Source: JBIICS01 sp044238735
GTDB lineage: Bacteria > Bacteroidota > Bacteroidia > UBA4408
NCBI GenBank assembly: GCA_044238735.1
Contig: JBIICS010000001.1
Span: 19,404-83,403, forward strand
Direction of reading: 5' to 3'
DNA length: 64,000 nucleotides
The translations under genes and the position numbers were made by a program. The notes beneath the pieces were generated by a model. The model had not been told where the DNA came from and did no database searches. It worked only from the letters and a program-made list of their open reading frames with translations. Position 1 is the stretch's first letter, and the number at the start of each line of letters is the position of its first letter. Positions 44,266 through 54,409 of the stretch are shown piece by piece.

Positions 44266-45876
44266 CTAACGGTTGCTTTTAAAATCGTTTACCTTATCCA
44301 CTTTAATGCGTTCGTTGCGGTTTGCAATATCCCAGGCTGTATAAAAAATAAGTCGGGTAATTTTTTCCATTTTGTTAAAATCAATTTTATCAACCGTATC
44401 TGTTGGTTTATGATAATCGGCATGTACACCCGTAAAATAAAAAATAACGGGTATGTTATTCTTAGCAAAATTATAATGATCGCTGCGATAATAAAATCGA
44501 TTGGGATCTGACGGTTTGTTATAAGTATAATCCAATAAAATATTTACCGACTTTTTATTAGCCTCTTCATTAATAAAATGCAAATCGGAGCTTAATTTAT
44601 CTGAACCTATTATATAAACATAGTTTGGATTGTTTTCGTGTTCTTTATCTAATCTTCCTATCATATCAATATTAAGATCGCATACCGTTTGGTTTAATGG
44701 AACTATTGGATTTTTAGAATAGTATTCGCTACCCAATAAGCCCTTTTCTTCACCAGAAAAATTGATAAATAACACATTGCGTTTGGGACCATTACCATTT
44801 TTGTATGACTCATAAAAAGCTTGTGCTAATTCCAAAACAGCAACTGTACCGGAGCCGTCATCATCTGCGCCATAATAAATTTTACCATCCTGTATTCCTA
44901 AATGATCGTAATGCGCAGAGAAAACAACATATTCATCCTTAAACTGCGATCCCGGTATAAAGGCCATAACATTTTGAGCGGTTAACTTTTGTTGCTCTCG
45001 TTCAATTTTAATTTTTAAGTTTCCTTTTACATTAGTGTTTTTAAGCGTTTTTTCTTCGCTAAAATCTGATTTAATTTTTTTAAGCGATTTACCTAATAAT
45101 TTCTCTGCCATATCCTTACTAATATAGAAATAAGGTATTCGTCCCTTTAATTTATTATCTTCTCCATCCAATTTTGTTAAAGGTTTTTCTATAGAGTGCT
45201 TATAGGTTTTAATGTTTTGATTTATGTTTTCATCAACAATTAATAACGCGTTTAGGCCCTGGTTTTTAGCCTCCTCTAATTTTGCTCTAACGCTTTCGCT
45301 CCAGCGTGATGATTTATCACTTTTACTAATAACGTACTGACCATTATCATCTTTTGGCTCTCCGTCTAGTATTATAGCTACTTTATATCTTAAATTTAAA
45401 TTTTTATAATCGTTATAAGAGCCTTCGTTTATTCCGTAGCCAACAAAATAAACCTCACTGGCAATTAATTCCTGTGCATCAAAACGTGGAAAAAAGAAAT
45501 AATCTTCTAAAAATTTAAACTCTTTATTATCGAAAGAAATGGAAGATTCTTTAGCTTTTTCCTGTGATATTGGATAATGCTGAAAATAGTCGATTGTAAA
45601 TCCTTTTAAACCAATATTATTATAATATTGAGCCAGATAAGTTGCTGCCAATCTCTGGCCTTCTTCGCTTGTTTCCCTTCCGGCATATTTATCAGAAGCT
45701 AATTCTGTTAGATGATTTTTTAAATCACTTGCCCTTATTTCTTTTGCAAACTTGTTTATAACCGAAGTGTCTTGCAACTGAGCATAAGATGAACCAAAAA
45801 ATAAAACAAATACCGGTACAAGTAGTTGATTTAAATTAATAATCTTAAAAATTGAATTTGATTTTTTTAAGTTCAC
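44266..45876 (-). CDS. Secreted M28-family zinc aminopeptidase
   Basis: A 536-residue protein with an N-terminal signal (hydrophobic LLVPVFVLFFGSSYAQ, about 17-32), so periplasmic or secreted. A PA-like insertion occupies about 110-290. The M28 catalytic core has the zinc ligands in SAHYDHLG, GADDDGSGTVAVLELA, the catalytic Glu in NFSGEEKGLLGSEYY, an Asp in NIDMIGRL, and a final His in ADYHKPTDTVD. It releases N-terminal amino acids from peptides. It precedes the LutB-like gene by 1 bp. Confidence 0.93.
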   Translation of the reverse strand: MNLKKSNSIFKIINLNQLLVPVFVLFFGSSYAQLQDTSVINKFAKEIRASDLKNHLTELASDKYAGRETSEEGQRLAATYLAQYYNNIGLKGFTIDYFQHYPISQEKAKESSISFDNKEFKFLEDYFFFPRFDAQELIASEVYFVGYGINEGSYNDYKNLNLRYKVAIILDGEPKDDNGQYVISKSDKSSRWSESVRAKLEEAKNQGLNALLIVDENINQNIKTYKHSIEKPLTKLDGEDNKLKGRIPYFYISKDMAEKLLGKSLKKIKSDFSEEKTLKNTNVKGNLKIKIEREQQKLTAQNVMAFIPGSQFKDEYVVFSAHYDHLGIQDGKIYYGADDDGSGTVAVLELAQAFYESYKNGNGPKRNVLFINFSGEEKGLLGSEYYSKNPIVPLNQTVCDLNIDMIGRLDKEHENNPNYVYIIGSDKLSSDLHFINEEANKKSVNILLDYTYNKPSDPNRFYYRSDHYNFAKNNIPVIFYFTGVHADYHKPTDTVDKIDFNKMEKITRLIFYTAWDIANRNERIKVDKVNDFKSNR

Positions 45877-45932
45877 TAAATAATAATATAGATAAAGTAC
45901 TTTATGTTGTTATGTATTTTAATAAATCTAAA

Positions 45933-46364
45933 TTAAATACAGCTTATTTTATTTACCCTCGTTTGATGTCTTCCTCCTTCGAATTCTGTATTTAAAAAGA
46001 CATCAACCATTTCTTTACATTCATCAATAGTTGTATATCGAGCGGGCAATGTAATTATGTTGGCGTCATTATGAAGCCTGGCTAAGGCTGCTATTTCTTT
46101 TTTCCAACATAAAGCACTTCTAATACCATTATGTTTATTAGCTGTAATATTTACACCATTTCCACTTCCACAAATTAAAATTCCATACTGAGTTTCATTT
46201 TGTTCAACGCTTAATGCAACTTTATGAGCGAAATCAGGATAATCTACACTTTGAGAGGAGAAACACCCCATATCTTTAATTCCAAAACCCTTTTGCATTA
46301 AAAAAAATTTAATTTGTTCTTTATAATCATAACCAGCATGATCACAACCTATACTTATATTCAT
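45933..46364 (-). CDS. rpiB: Ribose 5-phosphate isomerase B
   Basis: It interconverts ribose 5-phosphate and ribulose 5-phosphate in the non-oxidative pentose phosphate pathway. The 143-residue protein has ISIGCDHAGYDYKE at the N-terminus, the VDYPDFAHKVA loop, the active-site Cys65 in ILICGSGNGVNI and NIITLPARYT. It is the promoter-proximal gene of the minus-strand run rpiB-M28-LutB. Confidence 0.94.
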   Translation of the reverse strand: MNISIGCDHAGYDYKEQIKFFLMQKGFGIKDMGCFSSQSVDYPDFAHKVALSVEQNETQYGILICGSGNGVNITANKHNGIRSALCWKKEIAALARLHNDANIITLPARYTTIDECKEMVDVFLNTEFEGGRHQTRVNKISCI

Positions 46365-46928
46365 GATACTTTTTTTATTTTATTAATATAGTCAATTAAG
46401 TGCACTAAATATTTGTACTTATTAATTCCTAAATTTAATAATAAAGTAGTTATTAACTTTCAAAGCTTTTTTAATAAAATAAACATTTGTTTATCAATAT
46501 ATTAATATAAACATAAATAACAATTATAGTGTTAATAGTCGTTAATTGTATACAATAAGTGTTTAAGAAAAAATTATAATAAAATTTTAATTATCCATAG
46601 TATTATTTAATTGGTATTTTAAACTTATAAAACAAACAATTTTTTTAAATTATATAACACAATAATTAACACTATGGCACACAAATAAACAGTATAATCT
46701 AATAACTTTATTTTGTTAACATACTAATACTAACAAATGTTAATATAAACTCTAGTTTTTAGTTATATCAAGCTTTTAATAAGAAATTTGCTGTTAATTA
46801 AATGTTATGTAAATAACAAAAGTCAAATATCAAAACATTTTTAAATAAAAAAACTTACAGTACTAACACACTAATAAATAATACATAATATTTAAATAAT
46901 TAAATAAATTAATATATAATTTAGTTTT
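46365..46928. other. 564-bp extremely AT-rich divergent spacer
   Basis: By direct count the 540 bases 46381-46920 hold 84 G or C (about 16%), much lower than the rest of the window. No coding ORF or RNA gene was seen. Short motifs recur: TTAATATAAAC at 46502-46512 and 46740-46750, TAGTGTTAAT at 46527-46536 and its complement at 46665-46674, and further TGTTAA or CTAACA cores around 46714-46740, 46791 and 46861. TTATCCATA at 46591-46599 is one base from a DnaA box and stands alone. It must include the rpiB and nadA promoters; no clean consensus element was found. Confidence 0.55.
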
Positions 46929-47921
46929 ATGATAATAGATAAAGATTGGATTAAAAATGGATTTGTAGATATTCCTGTTAATCCTGTTTTGGATTTATTT
47001 AAGGAAATAGAGAAACTTAAAAAAGAAAAGAATGCGATTATATTAGCGCATTATTACCAAGATGCCGATATACAGGATATTGCTGATTATATTGGAGATA
47101 GTTTAGGCTTAGCTCAGCAAGCAGCAAAAACTAAAGCCGATATTATCTTGTTTGCAGGGGTACATTTTATGGCAGAAACGGCGAAGATTTTAAATCCGGG
47201 TAAAAAAGTTATACTTCCCGATTTAAATGCGGGTTGTTCTTTGGCAGATTCATGCCCTAAAAACGATTTTAAAGCCTTTAGAGACACGAACGCCGATCAT
47301 TTGGTAATATCCTACATAAATTGTACTGCAGAGATTAAAGCCCTCTCAGACATTATTTGTACATCTAGTAATGCCAGGCAAATTGTTGAAGATTTACCTG
47401 TTAATCAAAAAATAATATTTGCACCGGATAAAAATTTAGGAGCATATATTAACAAAGTAACTGGAAGAAATATGTTACTTTGGAACGGATCATGTATGGT
47501 TCATGAAATATTTTCACTAGAAAAGATTTTAAAACTTAAAGTGGAATATCCGGATGCAGAATTACTTGCGCATCCCGAATGTGAAGAAGACTTATTGAAA
47601 CATGCTAATTTTATTGGAAGTACAACGGGAATATTAAATTATGCCAAAAGTTCAAATACGAAAGCTTTTATTGTAGCTACTGAGACAGGTATTCTTCATC
47701 AAATGATAAAGAATTCTCCCGAAAAAACTTTTATTCCTGCTCCACCAAATAATTCCTGCGCTTGTAATGATTGTCCGCACATGAAATTAAATACCTTGGA
47801 AAAAGTGTATAATTGTTTAAAATTCGAAGCACCGGAATTATTAATGGATGAACAGTTACGTAAAGAAGCAGAAAAGCCAATTAGAAGAATGCTAGAAATA
47901 AGTGAGCGATTAGGTTTATGA
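46929..47921 (+). CDS. nadA: Quinolinate synthase NadA
   Basis: A [4Fe-4S] enzyme condensing iminoaspartate and dihydroxyacetone phosphate to quinolinate in de novo NAD synthesis. The 330-residue protein has [58 protein letters not shown], the [12 protein letters not shown] loop and [23 protein letters not shown], which supply the three cluster Cys. No nadB or nadC gene is adjacent; the next gene is on the same strand after 91 bp but is not related to NAD. Confidence 0.96.
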   Translation: MIIDKDWIKNGFVDIPVNPVLDLFKEIEKLKKEKNAIILAHYYQDADIQDIADYIGDSLGLAQQAAKTKADIILFAGVHFMAETAKILNPGKKVILPDLNAGCSLADSCPKNDFKAFRDTNADHLVISYINCTAEIKALSDIICTSSNARQIVEDLPVNQKIIFAPDKNLGAYINKVTGRNMLLWNGSCMVHEIFSLEKILKLKVEYPDAELLAHPECEEDLLKHANFIGSTTGILNYAKSSNTKAFIVATETGILHQMIKNSPEKTFIPAPPNNSCACNDCPHMKLNTLEKVYNCLKFEAPELLMDEQLRKEAEKPIRRMLEISERLGL

Positions 47922-48012
47922 TAGTGCTTAAATATAAATGATGATTAATAATGAACTTTGAGTATTGTAAACAACCACTACTACAGTAAATAATTTTCGA
48001 ATAAATAAAATA

Positions 48013-49572
48013 GTGAATCAGATAAAAACATACTTAAAACTTAAAACGTGTAGCCTAAATCTATTCATGAGTTTTTTAATTATGTTTTCAAATTATTTAT
48101 TTGCTCAGGATTCAATGTTAATTAATTATAAGAAATTTTATTACGATAATGGTACAATATCCAGTGAGGGGACAATGCGTAATGGAAAACCGGATGGATA
48201 TTGGAAAACATATTACAAAACCGGCTTATTAAAATCAGAAGGAAATAGAAAAGATTTTTTATTGGACAGTATCTGGATTTTTTATAATGAAGATGGGAAT
48301 AAAATAAATTCATTTAATTATAAAAAAGGAAAGAAAAATGGTATTAAAAATACTTATCATCCTGTTTCAGGTAAAATAGAATCGTCAGAAAATTATGAAA
48401 ACGATTTAAAACATGGTTTATCCTCTTTTTATTATGGACCTGATTCGATAAGCAAGGTAATTCCATTTGATAAAGGTCGTGAACAAGGTACAGGTTACGA
48501 ATTTGAAAAAGATGGTAGAGTGATTTCAATACTTACATATAAAAATGGTTTTATAGCTAAAAATGAAAAAATAAACAGAATTGATGATAAAAATAGAAAA
48601 CAGGGTGTTTGGAAAACATTTTTTTCTAACATGAATTTAAAAACAGAGTGCAGATATATAGACGATAAATTGAATGGATATTATAAAGAATACAATGAAA
48701 AAGGAGAAGAAATTAAAACTATTAAATATGTAGATGGAATAGAACAATTGGAAGCGCAGGAATTAATAAAACTTGATGTTAATGTTTTAGATTATTATAA
48801 CAATGGAAAACCTAAAGTGATCGTTACATCTAAAAATGGAGTTAAAGAAGGTGTAGAAAGAAATTATGATTCAACCGGTACAATTTTATCGGGTAAGGTT
48901 TTTAAAAATGGAGTTTTAATTAGTAAAGGAGTTGTTGATGAAGCTGGAAAGAATCAAGGTCCATTCGAAGAATTTTATCCCGATGGTTCTTTAAAATGTA
49001 AAGGTGAATATAAAAACAATAAGAAAACCGGGCCATGGATATATTTTCATCCAAATGGAACGGAAGAACAAAAAGGAATTTATAAAAACGGGTTACCAGA
49101 TGGAGAATGGAATTGGTATTATTCTAATAAGCAATTAAGAAGAACGGAAATTTTTGTTAAAGGAAAAGAAGAGGGTAATATTATTGAATATGATGAACAA
49201 GGTAATATTATTACAAAGGGTCAATATTATGAAGGTTTTGAGGATGGAGAATGGCTTTATGAATATGGTGATTTTAAAGAAATTGGTAAATACAAAGAAG
49301 GAAATAGAATAGATGAATGGAAAGGTTATTTTAAAACCAATGGTAAATTAGCATATAGCATTAAGTATGTTGATGGAAATGAAAACGGTAAATTTTCATT
49401 TTATTATGAAAATGGATCTCCTCGCATCGAAGGTAATTATATTATGGGTTTAAAAGACGGTACCTGGAAATATTACAGCGAAAATGGTTTACTGTTTTTA
49501 ACAGAATATTATGAATCGGATACATTAATTAAAATAGATGGTGTTAAGGTAAAACAGCTTAGCGAAAAATAA
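48013..49572 (+). CDS. Secreted MORN-variant repeat protein
   Basis: A 519-residue protein with an N-terminal signal sequence (about 15-32; LFMSFLIMFSNYLFAQ), so exported. About fifteen tandem MORN_2-type repeats of 22-24 residues fill the rest, with patterns such as YYDNGTISSEGTMRNGKPDGYWKTYY and HPNGTEEQKGIYKNGLPDGEWNWYY. The family is often labelled YwqK-type antitoxin in databases, but nothing here suggests a toxin. Start GTG. The stop overlaps the ATG of the giant histidine kinase by one base, so the proteins are translationally coupled. An extracytoplasmic partner of that kinase system is inference. Confidence 0.85.
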   Translation: MNQIKTYLKLKTCSLNLFMSFLIMFSNYLFAQDSMLINYKKFYYDNGTISSEGTMRNGKPDGYWKTYYKTGLLKSEGNRKDFLLDSIWIFYNEDGNKINSFNYKKGKKNGIKNTYHPVSGKIESSENYENDLKHGLSSFYYGPDSISKVIPFDKGREQGTGYEFEKDGRVISILTYKNGFIAKNEKINRIDDKNRKQGVWKTFFSNMNLKTECRYIDDKLNGYYKEYNEKGEEIKTIKYVDGIEQLEAQELIKLDVNVLDYYNNGKPKVIVTSKNGVKEGVERNYDSTGTILSGKVFKNGVLISKGVVDEAGKNQGPFEEFYPDGSLKCKGEYKNNKKTGPWIYFHPNGTEEQKGIYKNGLPDGEWNWYYSNKQLRRTEIFVKGKEEGNIIEYDEQGNIITKGQYYEGFEDGEWLYEYGDFKEIGKYKEGNRIDEWKGYFKTNGKLAYSIKYVDGNENGKFSFYYENGSPRIEGNYIMGLKDGTWKYYSENGLLFLTEYYESDTLIKIDGVKVKQLSEK

Positions 49573-52500
49573 TGGTATCTAAATCGTCCAATACACCAGA
49601 ATACAAAACATTTTTTGAGTTAAATCCTCAACCGCTAATTTTATTTGATTCTAAATCCTTAAAAATATTAGATGCTAATAAGTCGGCATTAAAACTGTAC
49701 AAGTATAATAAAAAAGAATTTTTAACGTACACTATTTCCAAACTTAACGGCGATAAAATAAAGCAGAAACTTTCGGATATTTATTCAGGTAAATTTAGAA
49801 CGCTTAAAAATGTTACGCATCTTAATAAAGATGGAAATAAAATTAAAGTTGAAATTAATTTTACCGATGTAAATTATCTCGGATTAAACTGTAAGCTATT
49901 ACAAATCTCGGATATATCCGATAAAATAATTAACGAAGAAAAATTTAAAAAATTAGCAGAAGCTACTACTGAGGCAGTAATTATTAGTGAAAATGGTTTA
50001 ATCTTAGAGGTTAATCAGGCTTTTTGTAAAATGTTTGGATATAAAAAAAGTGAATGTTTTCAAAAAAATATTTTGTTTTTTGCTGCACCAGAATCAAGTG
50101 ATTATATTTTAAATATAATTAATACCGGAACTGAAAAAATCTATAAAGCGCATGGTTTAACTAAAAAAGGAAAAAAAATAAAATGCGAGCTTAAAGCAAG
50201 CATAATCGATTATATAGGAAGAAAGCTTAGGGTTACTTGTATAAGGGATATTACAGAAGAAAGTATTACTCAACAAAAATTACAAGAAACTGTAAGTGAT
50301 TATAAATTAATAACTGAAACCACCTCCTATATATTTTTTAAAGCCACTTTTACACCCCAATTAAGGTATACGTACCTAAGCAGTTCTTTAAAAAAGATTT
50401 TAGGTTATCAACCCAAAGAACTTATTAATAATCCTACATTATCGTATGAAATACTTCATCCAGGGGACAGAAAGAAACAACTAAATCAATCAAATTTATT
50501 TGTTAATAAGGAATCATTAATTTCCCAGTATAGGTGTTTGCATAAAAAGGGTAATTATGTTTGGATAGAAACAGTTTACAGCCCTAATTTTGACAAAAGC
50601 GGAAAATTGATAGGTTTAACCGGTGTTTCTAGAGATATTTCACTTTTAAAAAATAAAGAATCGCGCCTCAATTTTTTAAGTAATCTAACCAACGAAGGAG
50701 TAATAATCAGCTCGAATGGTAAATTAAAAGATGCAAATAATATTGCATTACAGATATTAGGCACTAACCAATTAGAAAACTTAATAAATAAAAATATATT
50801 AGATTTTGTTCATCCAGAAGATAAACCCATAATAAAAAAAAATCTGAATAATGAAATTAAACAACCGATCTTATTTAAAATAGTTGATTTAAAAGGAAAA
50901 ATTAAAGAAATTGAATCCACAGCAAAATATATTTTTATAGATGGTCAACGCCAAAGGGTTTCGGTGTTTAGAGATGTTACCAAACAGATTGATTTAGCAA
51001 ACAGATTAAAAGAAAACGAACGCTTTTTAGATTCAATCGTTGGTAATATTAACGGTATAATTTATCGTTGTGCAAACGATAAAAATTGGACCATGCAATA
51101 TTTAAATAAGCCCGTTAAAACATTAACAGGGTTTTCCGACAAAGAAATTCTAAGTAAAAAAGTAACGTATAACGAATTAATCATAAAAGAGCACCGGAAA
51201 AGAGTTTGGAATGAAGTGCAGGAGGCGTTAAGAAATAAAGCAAAATTTAATCTGGTTTATCAAATTAAACGAAAAAACAATTCAATCATTTGGGTGTGGG
51301 AGCAGGGCCATCCTGTATACAATGAAAGGGGAAAACTTGTTGGGCTTGAAGGGTATATCGTTAATATTAATGATCAAAAAACAATAGAGGAGGAATTAAT
51401 AAAGAGCAAAAGAGCCTTTAAGGATTTAGTAGACAATTCTCCAAACGGTATTATTATTCACCACAAGGGTATAATAGAATATGTAAACGATTCAGTTTTA
51501 AAACTAGTAGAACAAAAAACCGACAAAAGATTAATTGGCCTCAATGTTTTAGAATTAGTTAGTAATCCTTATAAAAAAGAAGTTGCTAAACGAATTAGTA
51601 AGGCAATTAATGGAAACGAACTCCCTTTCTTTGAATTTGACATGATGCTGCCATCCGGGAAAATTAAGCGCATCGAAACAAAAGCGAACCCTATTTATTT
51701 TAATGATAAACCTTGCGTTCAAGTTGTTGTTCACGATTTAACGCAAAAAAAATTAATAGAGAGCGAGCGTTTAAGAGCAGAAATTGCAGAAGAAACAAAT
51801 AAATTATTGTTTAAGGAAATTGCGCAAAGGAAGAAGATTGAAGATAAATTGATATCCACCCAAATGTTTTCTTCAAATTTAATAGAAAGCTCGTTAGATG
51901 TTATAATGGCTTCTGACCAAAAAGGATATATTACCGAAGTAAATAAAGCGGCCAGCGAAGTTTTTGGTTATAAACAGGAAGAGCTTCTTGGAAAAAAAGC
52001 TGACATTTTATTTACTGATAAAAAGCGGCAGGAAGAAATAAAAAAACATTTATTCGAAAAAGGATACTATAAGGGTGAAGTAATAAATGTTCATAAAAGT
52101 GGCAGGCAATTTATATGCAACTTATCGGCGTCGGTTATTAAAAACCACAAGGGCGAGATTGTCGGAACCATGGGTGTTTCAAGGGATATTACCGAGCAGA
52201 AAAGAGCCGAATTACTTTTAAAGCAAAGTGAAGAGAATTATCGTTCACTTTTTAATAAAGCCTATATCGGTTTTGCTAAACTATCCTTGTCGGGAAAAAT
52301 ACTAGAGGCTAACGAGCGATTTTGTAATATTTTGGGATTAAACCCAAACAACTTAATCGAAATATATACCAATCAACTTATAGCTAAGGACGAGTTAGTC
52401 CATGCGCTGGATATACGAAAAAAATTATTGAAAGGAGAAATAAACAACCATTCCGATGAGTTAATTTTTATACACACCGGTGGAAGTGAAGTTATCGCAC

Positions 52501-54404
52501 AGGTTACTAGCTCGGTTTCCCGCGACTCAGAAAACAAAGCCGATTATTTTATTGTTCTCCTCGAAGACATCACTCAAAAGAAGAAGAACGAAGAAAAAGT
52601 TTTTTTACAAGCCGCAAAGCTAAACGCTGTTTTTGAGAGTAGTTCGCATGTTATCTGGACAGTTAACAGAAACAATATGCTTACCTCATTTAACTCCAAT
52701 TTCTCCGAAATAGTTCATAAGCATTTCAATAAAATTATAGATCCGTTTAAAACTAAATTAAACGAATTAATCATAAGTAATCAACAGCAATTGCAGCTAT
52801 GGACACAAGCATACCGAGAAGCCTTTAAAGGAAATACGCAGCAACTAGAATTTTATTTAAACGATACAAGCGGAAACCCACATTGGTACGAAATTCATTT
52901 ATACCCCATATTTAGTCTTAAATTAGAAGTGTTTGAGGTTTCTGCATTAGGAAACGATATTACGGACAGAAAAATTTCTGAACAACAAATTGCCAACCAG
53001 GCCGCTAAACTAAAATCAATAATTGAAAGCAGCTCACACCTCATCTTTACCCTAAACGATAAATCCGTTATAACATCTTGTAATGAAAATTACAGAAAGA
53101 AAATATTAGAGAACGCAGATATAGAGATTGTTACGGGAAAAACCACATTGTTCGAAATATTAAATAAATTGAGTATTAACAATTCTCAATGGAAGCAGGG
53201 CTTATTAGACGCGTTTAAAGGTAAAAGCACTAATTTCGAATACGTGTTGCTAGATAAAAAAGGAAATACATTATGGCGCGAAGTATATATTGAACCCATT
53301 ATTGGAGCTTCAGGTATTATAAAAGAGGTTTCGGTTATTGCGCACGACATAACCGAAAAGAAAAAAGCAATTGTAAATTCTCTAGTACAAGCCGCTCACA
53401 TCAAGGCCATCTTTCAGAACAGTTCTTTAATGATTTTTACACTCGATAGAGATTATGTGCTTAAAAGTTTTAACGATAATTATTTTCGTTTCGTTAAAAA
53501 CCATACCGGAATGGAAACGTATGTTGGAAACGATTTAAAGAAAGGGTTTTTTAAGAAAAATTTACCCGAAGAGTATGAAAAGTTGATTCAATATCACCAA
53601 GAAGCTCTAGCGGGAAAATCTATAACATTCGAAAACAGATTAAATAATAGGGATGGAAGCTTTACTTGGTTCGAAAACCACCTCGATCCAATAATACTTC
53701 CAAACGGAGTTATTGAAGAGGTTACATACATTACGCGAGATGTAACCGAGAAAAAAGCTGCTGAAGAGAAGCTAATACATTCGGCATTAGAGAAGGAGGT
53801 TTTGTTGAAAGAAGTGCATCATCGTGTTAAAAACAATTTACAAGTAATTTCGAGCATACTAAGTCTGCAAAGCACCTATACCAAAGACCCCTCGGTGTTA
53901 TCTATTGTAAGAGAAAGCCAGAATCGAATAAAATCAATGTCGTTTATTCACGAAACACTTTATCAAACTAAAAATTTTAGCAGCATTAATTTTTCTAATT
54001 ATCTTAGAAATATTGTTACCAACCTGGTTCACACTTACAAGATCTCCAATAATAAGATCCTGATAAATTTTGAAATGGATGAAGTGGAATTAAGTTTAGA
54101 CGCTTCAATTCCTTGCGGATTAATTTTTAATGAGTTAATTTCTAATGCGCTTAAATATGCGTTTAATGGAATGAAAAAAGGTGCTTTAAACATTGGATTA
54201 AGGGAAAAGAACCATCAGGTTACACTTTATGTTAAAGACAATGGTGTTGGTTTGCCCAAAAACATTGACGTGTTTAATACAGATAGTTTAGGTCTACAAT
54301 TGGTAAGTGCACTTACGGGGCAATTGGATGGAAAATTAGATTTTAAAAGTGAAGAAGGAACAAATTTTATTATTACATTTAAGAACAAATTAAAAATCAC
54401 TTAA
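49572..54404 (+). CDS. Giant soluble multi-PAS histidine kinase (HisKA_2 type)
   Basis: A 1610-residue protein without a signal peptide or membrane segment, so cytosolic. About eleven consecutive PAS-like domains occupy about 9-1400, recognised by starts such as FKKLAEATTEAVIISENGLI, FKDLVDNSPNGIIIHHKGII, IESSLDVIMASDQKGYITEVN and their PAC tails ending in DIT(E/Q/D)(K/R). The last three (from about 1016, 1143 and 1273) are close paralogues of each other. The kinase core has the phospho-His1417 in LLKEVHHRVKNNLQVISSILSLQ (HisKA_2) and an ATPase with FNELISNALKYAF and VKDNGVGLP. A LytTR regulator gene follows 5 bp after the stop. Signals are unknown; multiple PAS domains suggest several inputs or a scaffold. 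Confidence 0.92.
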   Translation: MVSKSSNTPEYKTFFELNPQPLILFDSKSLKILDANKSALKLYKYNKKEFLTYTISKLNGDKIKQKLSDIYSGKFRTLKNVTHLNKDGNKIKVEINFTDVNYLGLNCKLLQISDISDKIINEEKFKKLAEATTEAVIISENGLILEVNQAFCKMFGYKKSECFQKNILFFAAPESSDYILNIINTGTEKIYKAHGLTKKGKKIKCELKASIIDYIGRKLRVTCIRDITEESITQQKLQETVSDYKLITETTSYIFFKATFTPQLRYTYLSSSLKKILGYQPKELINNPTLSYEILHPGDRKKQLNQSNLFVNKESLISQYRCLHKKGNYVWIETVYSPNFDKSGKLIGLTGVSRDISLLKNKESRLNFLSNLTNEGVIISSNGKLKDANNIALQILGTNQLENLINKNILDFVHPEDKPIIKKNLNNEIKQPILFKIVDLKGKIKEIESTAKYIFIDGQRQRVSVFRDVTKQIDLANRLKENERFLDSIVGNINGIIYRCANDKNWTMQYLNKPVKTLTGFSDKEILSKKVTYNELIIKEHRKRVWNEVQEALRNKAKFNLVYQIKRKNNSIIWVWEQGHPVYNERGKLVGLEGYIVNINDQKTIEEELIKSKRAFKDLVDNSPNGIIIHHKGIIEYVNDSVLKLVEQKTDKRLIGLNVLELVSNPYKKEVAKRISKAINGNELPFFEFDMMLPSGKIKRIETKANPIYFNDKPCVQVVVHDLTQKKLIESERLRAEIAEETNKLLFKEIAQRKKIEDKLISTQMFSSNLIESSLDVIMASDQKGYITEVNKAASEVFGYKQEELLGKKADILFTDKKRQEEIKKHLFEKGYYKGEVINVHKSGRQFICNLSASVIKNHKGEIVGTMGVSRDITEQKRAELLLKQSEENYRSLFNKAYIGFAKLSLSGKILEANERFCNILGLNPNNLIEIYTNQLIAKDELVHALDIRKKLLKGEINNHSDELIFIHTGGSEVIAQVTSSVSRDSENKADYFIVLLEDITQKKKNEEKVFLQAAKLNAVFESSSHVIWTVNRNNMLTSFNSNFSEIVHKHFNKIIDPFKTKLNELIISNQQQLQLWTQAYREAFKGNTQQLEFYLNDTSGNPHWYEIHLYPIFSLKLEVFEVSALGNDITDRKISEQQIANQAAKLKSIIESSSHLIFTLNDKSVITSCNENYRKKILENADIEIVTGKTTLFEILNKLSINNSQWKQGLLDAFKGKSTNFEYVLLDKKGNTLWREVYIEPIIGASGIIKEVSVIAHDITEKKKAIVNSLVQAAHIKAIFQNSSLMIFTLDRDYVLKSFNDNYFRFVKNHTGMETYVGNDLKKGFFKKNLPEEYEKLIQYHQEALAGKSITFENRLNNRDGSFTWFENHLDPIILPNGVIEEVTYITRDVTEKKAAEEKLIHSALEKEVLLKEVHHRVKNNLQVISSILSLQSTYTKDPSVLSIVRESQNRIKSMSFIHETLYQTKNFSSINFSNYLRNIVTNLVHTYKISNNKILINFEMDEVELSLDASIPCGLIFNELISNALKYAFNGMKKGALNIGLREKNHQVTLYVKDNGVGLPKNIDVFNTDSLGLQLVSALTGQLDGKLDFKSEEGTNFIITFKNKLKIT

Positions 54405-54409
54405 TTAGT

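Noticed and set aside
48013..49572. Toxin-antitoxin system (YwqK label)
   Set aside because: The label comes from database naming of MORN-variant proteins. The protein has a signal sequence and no toxin gene is adjacent.
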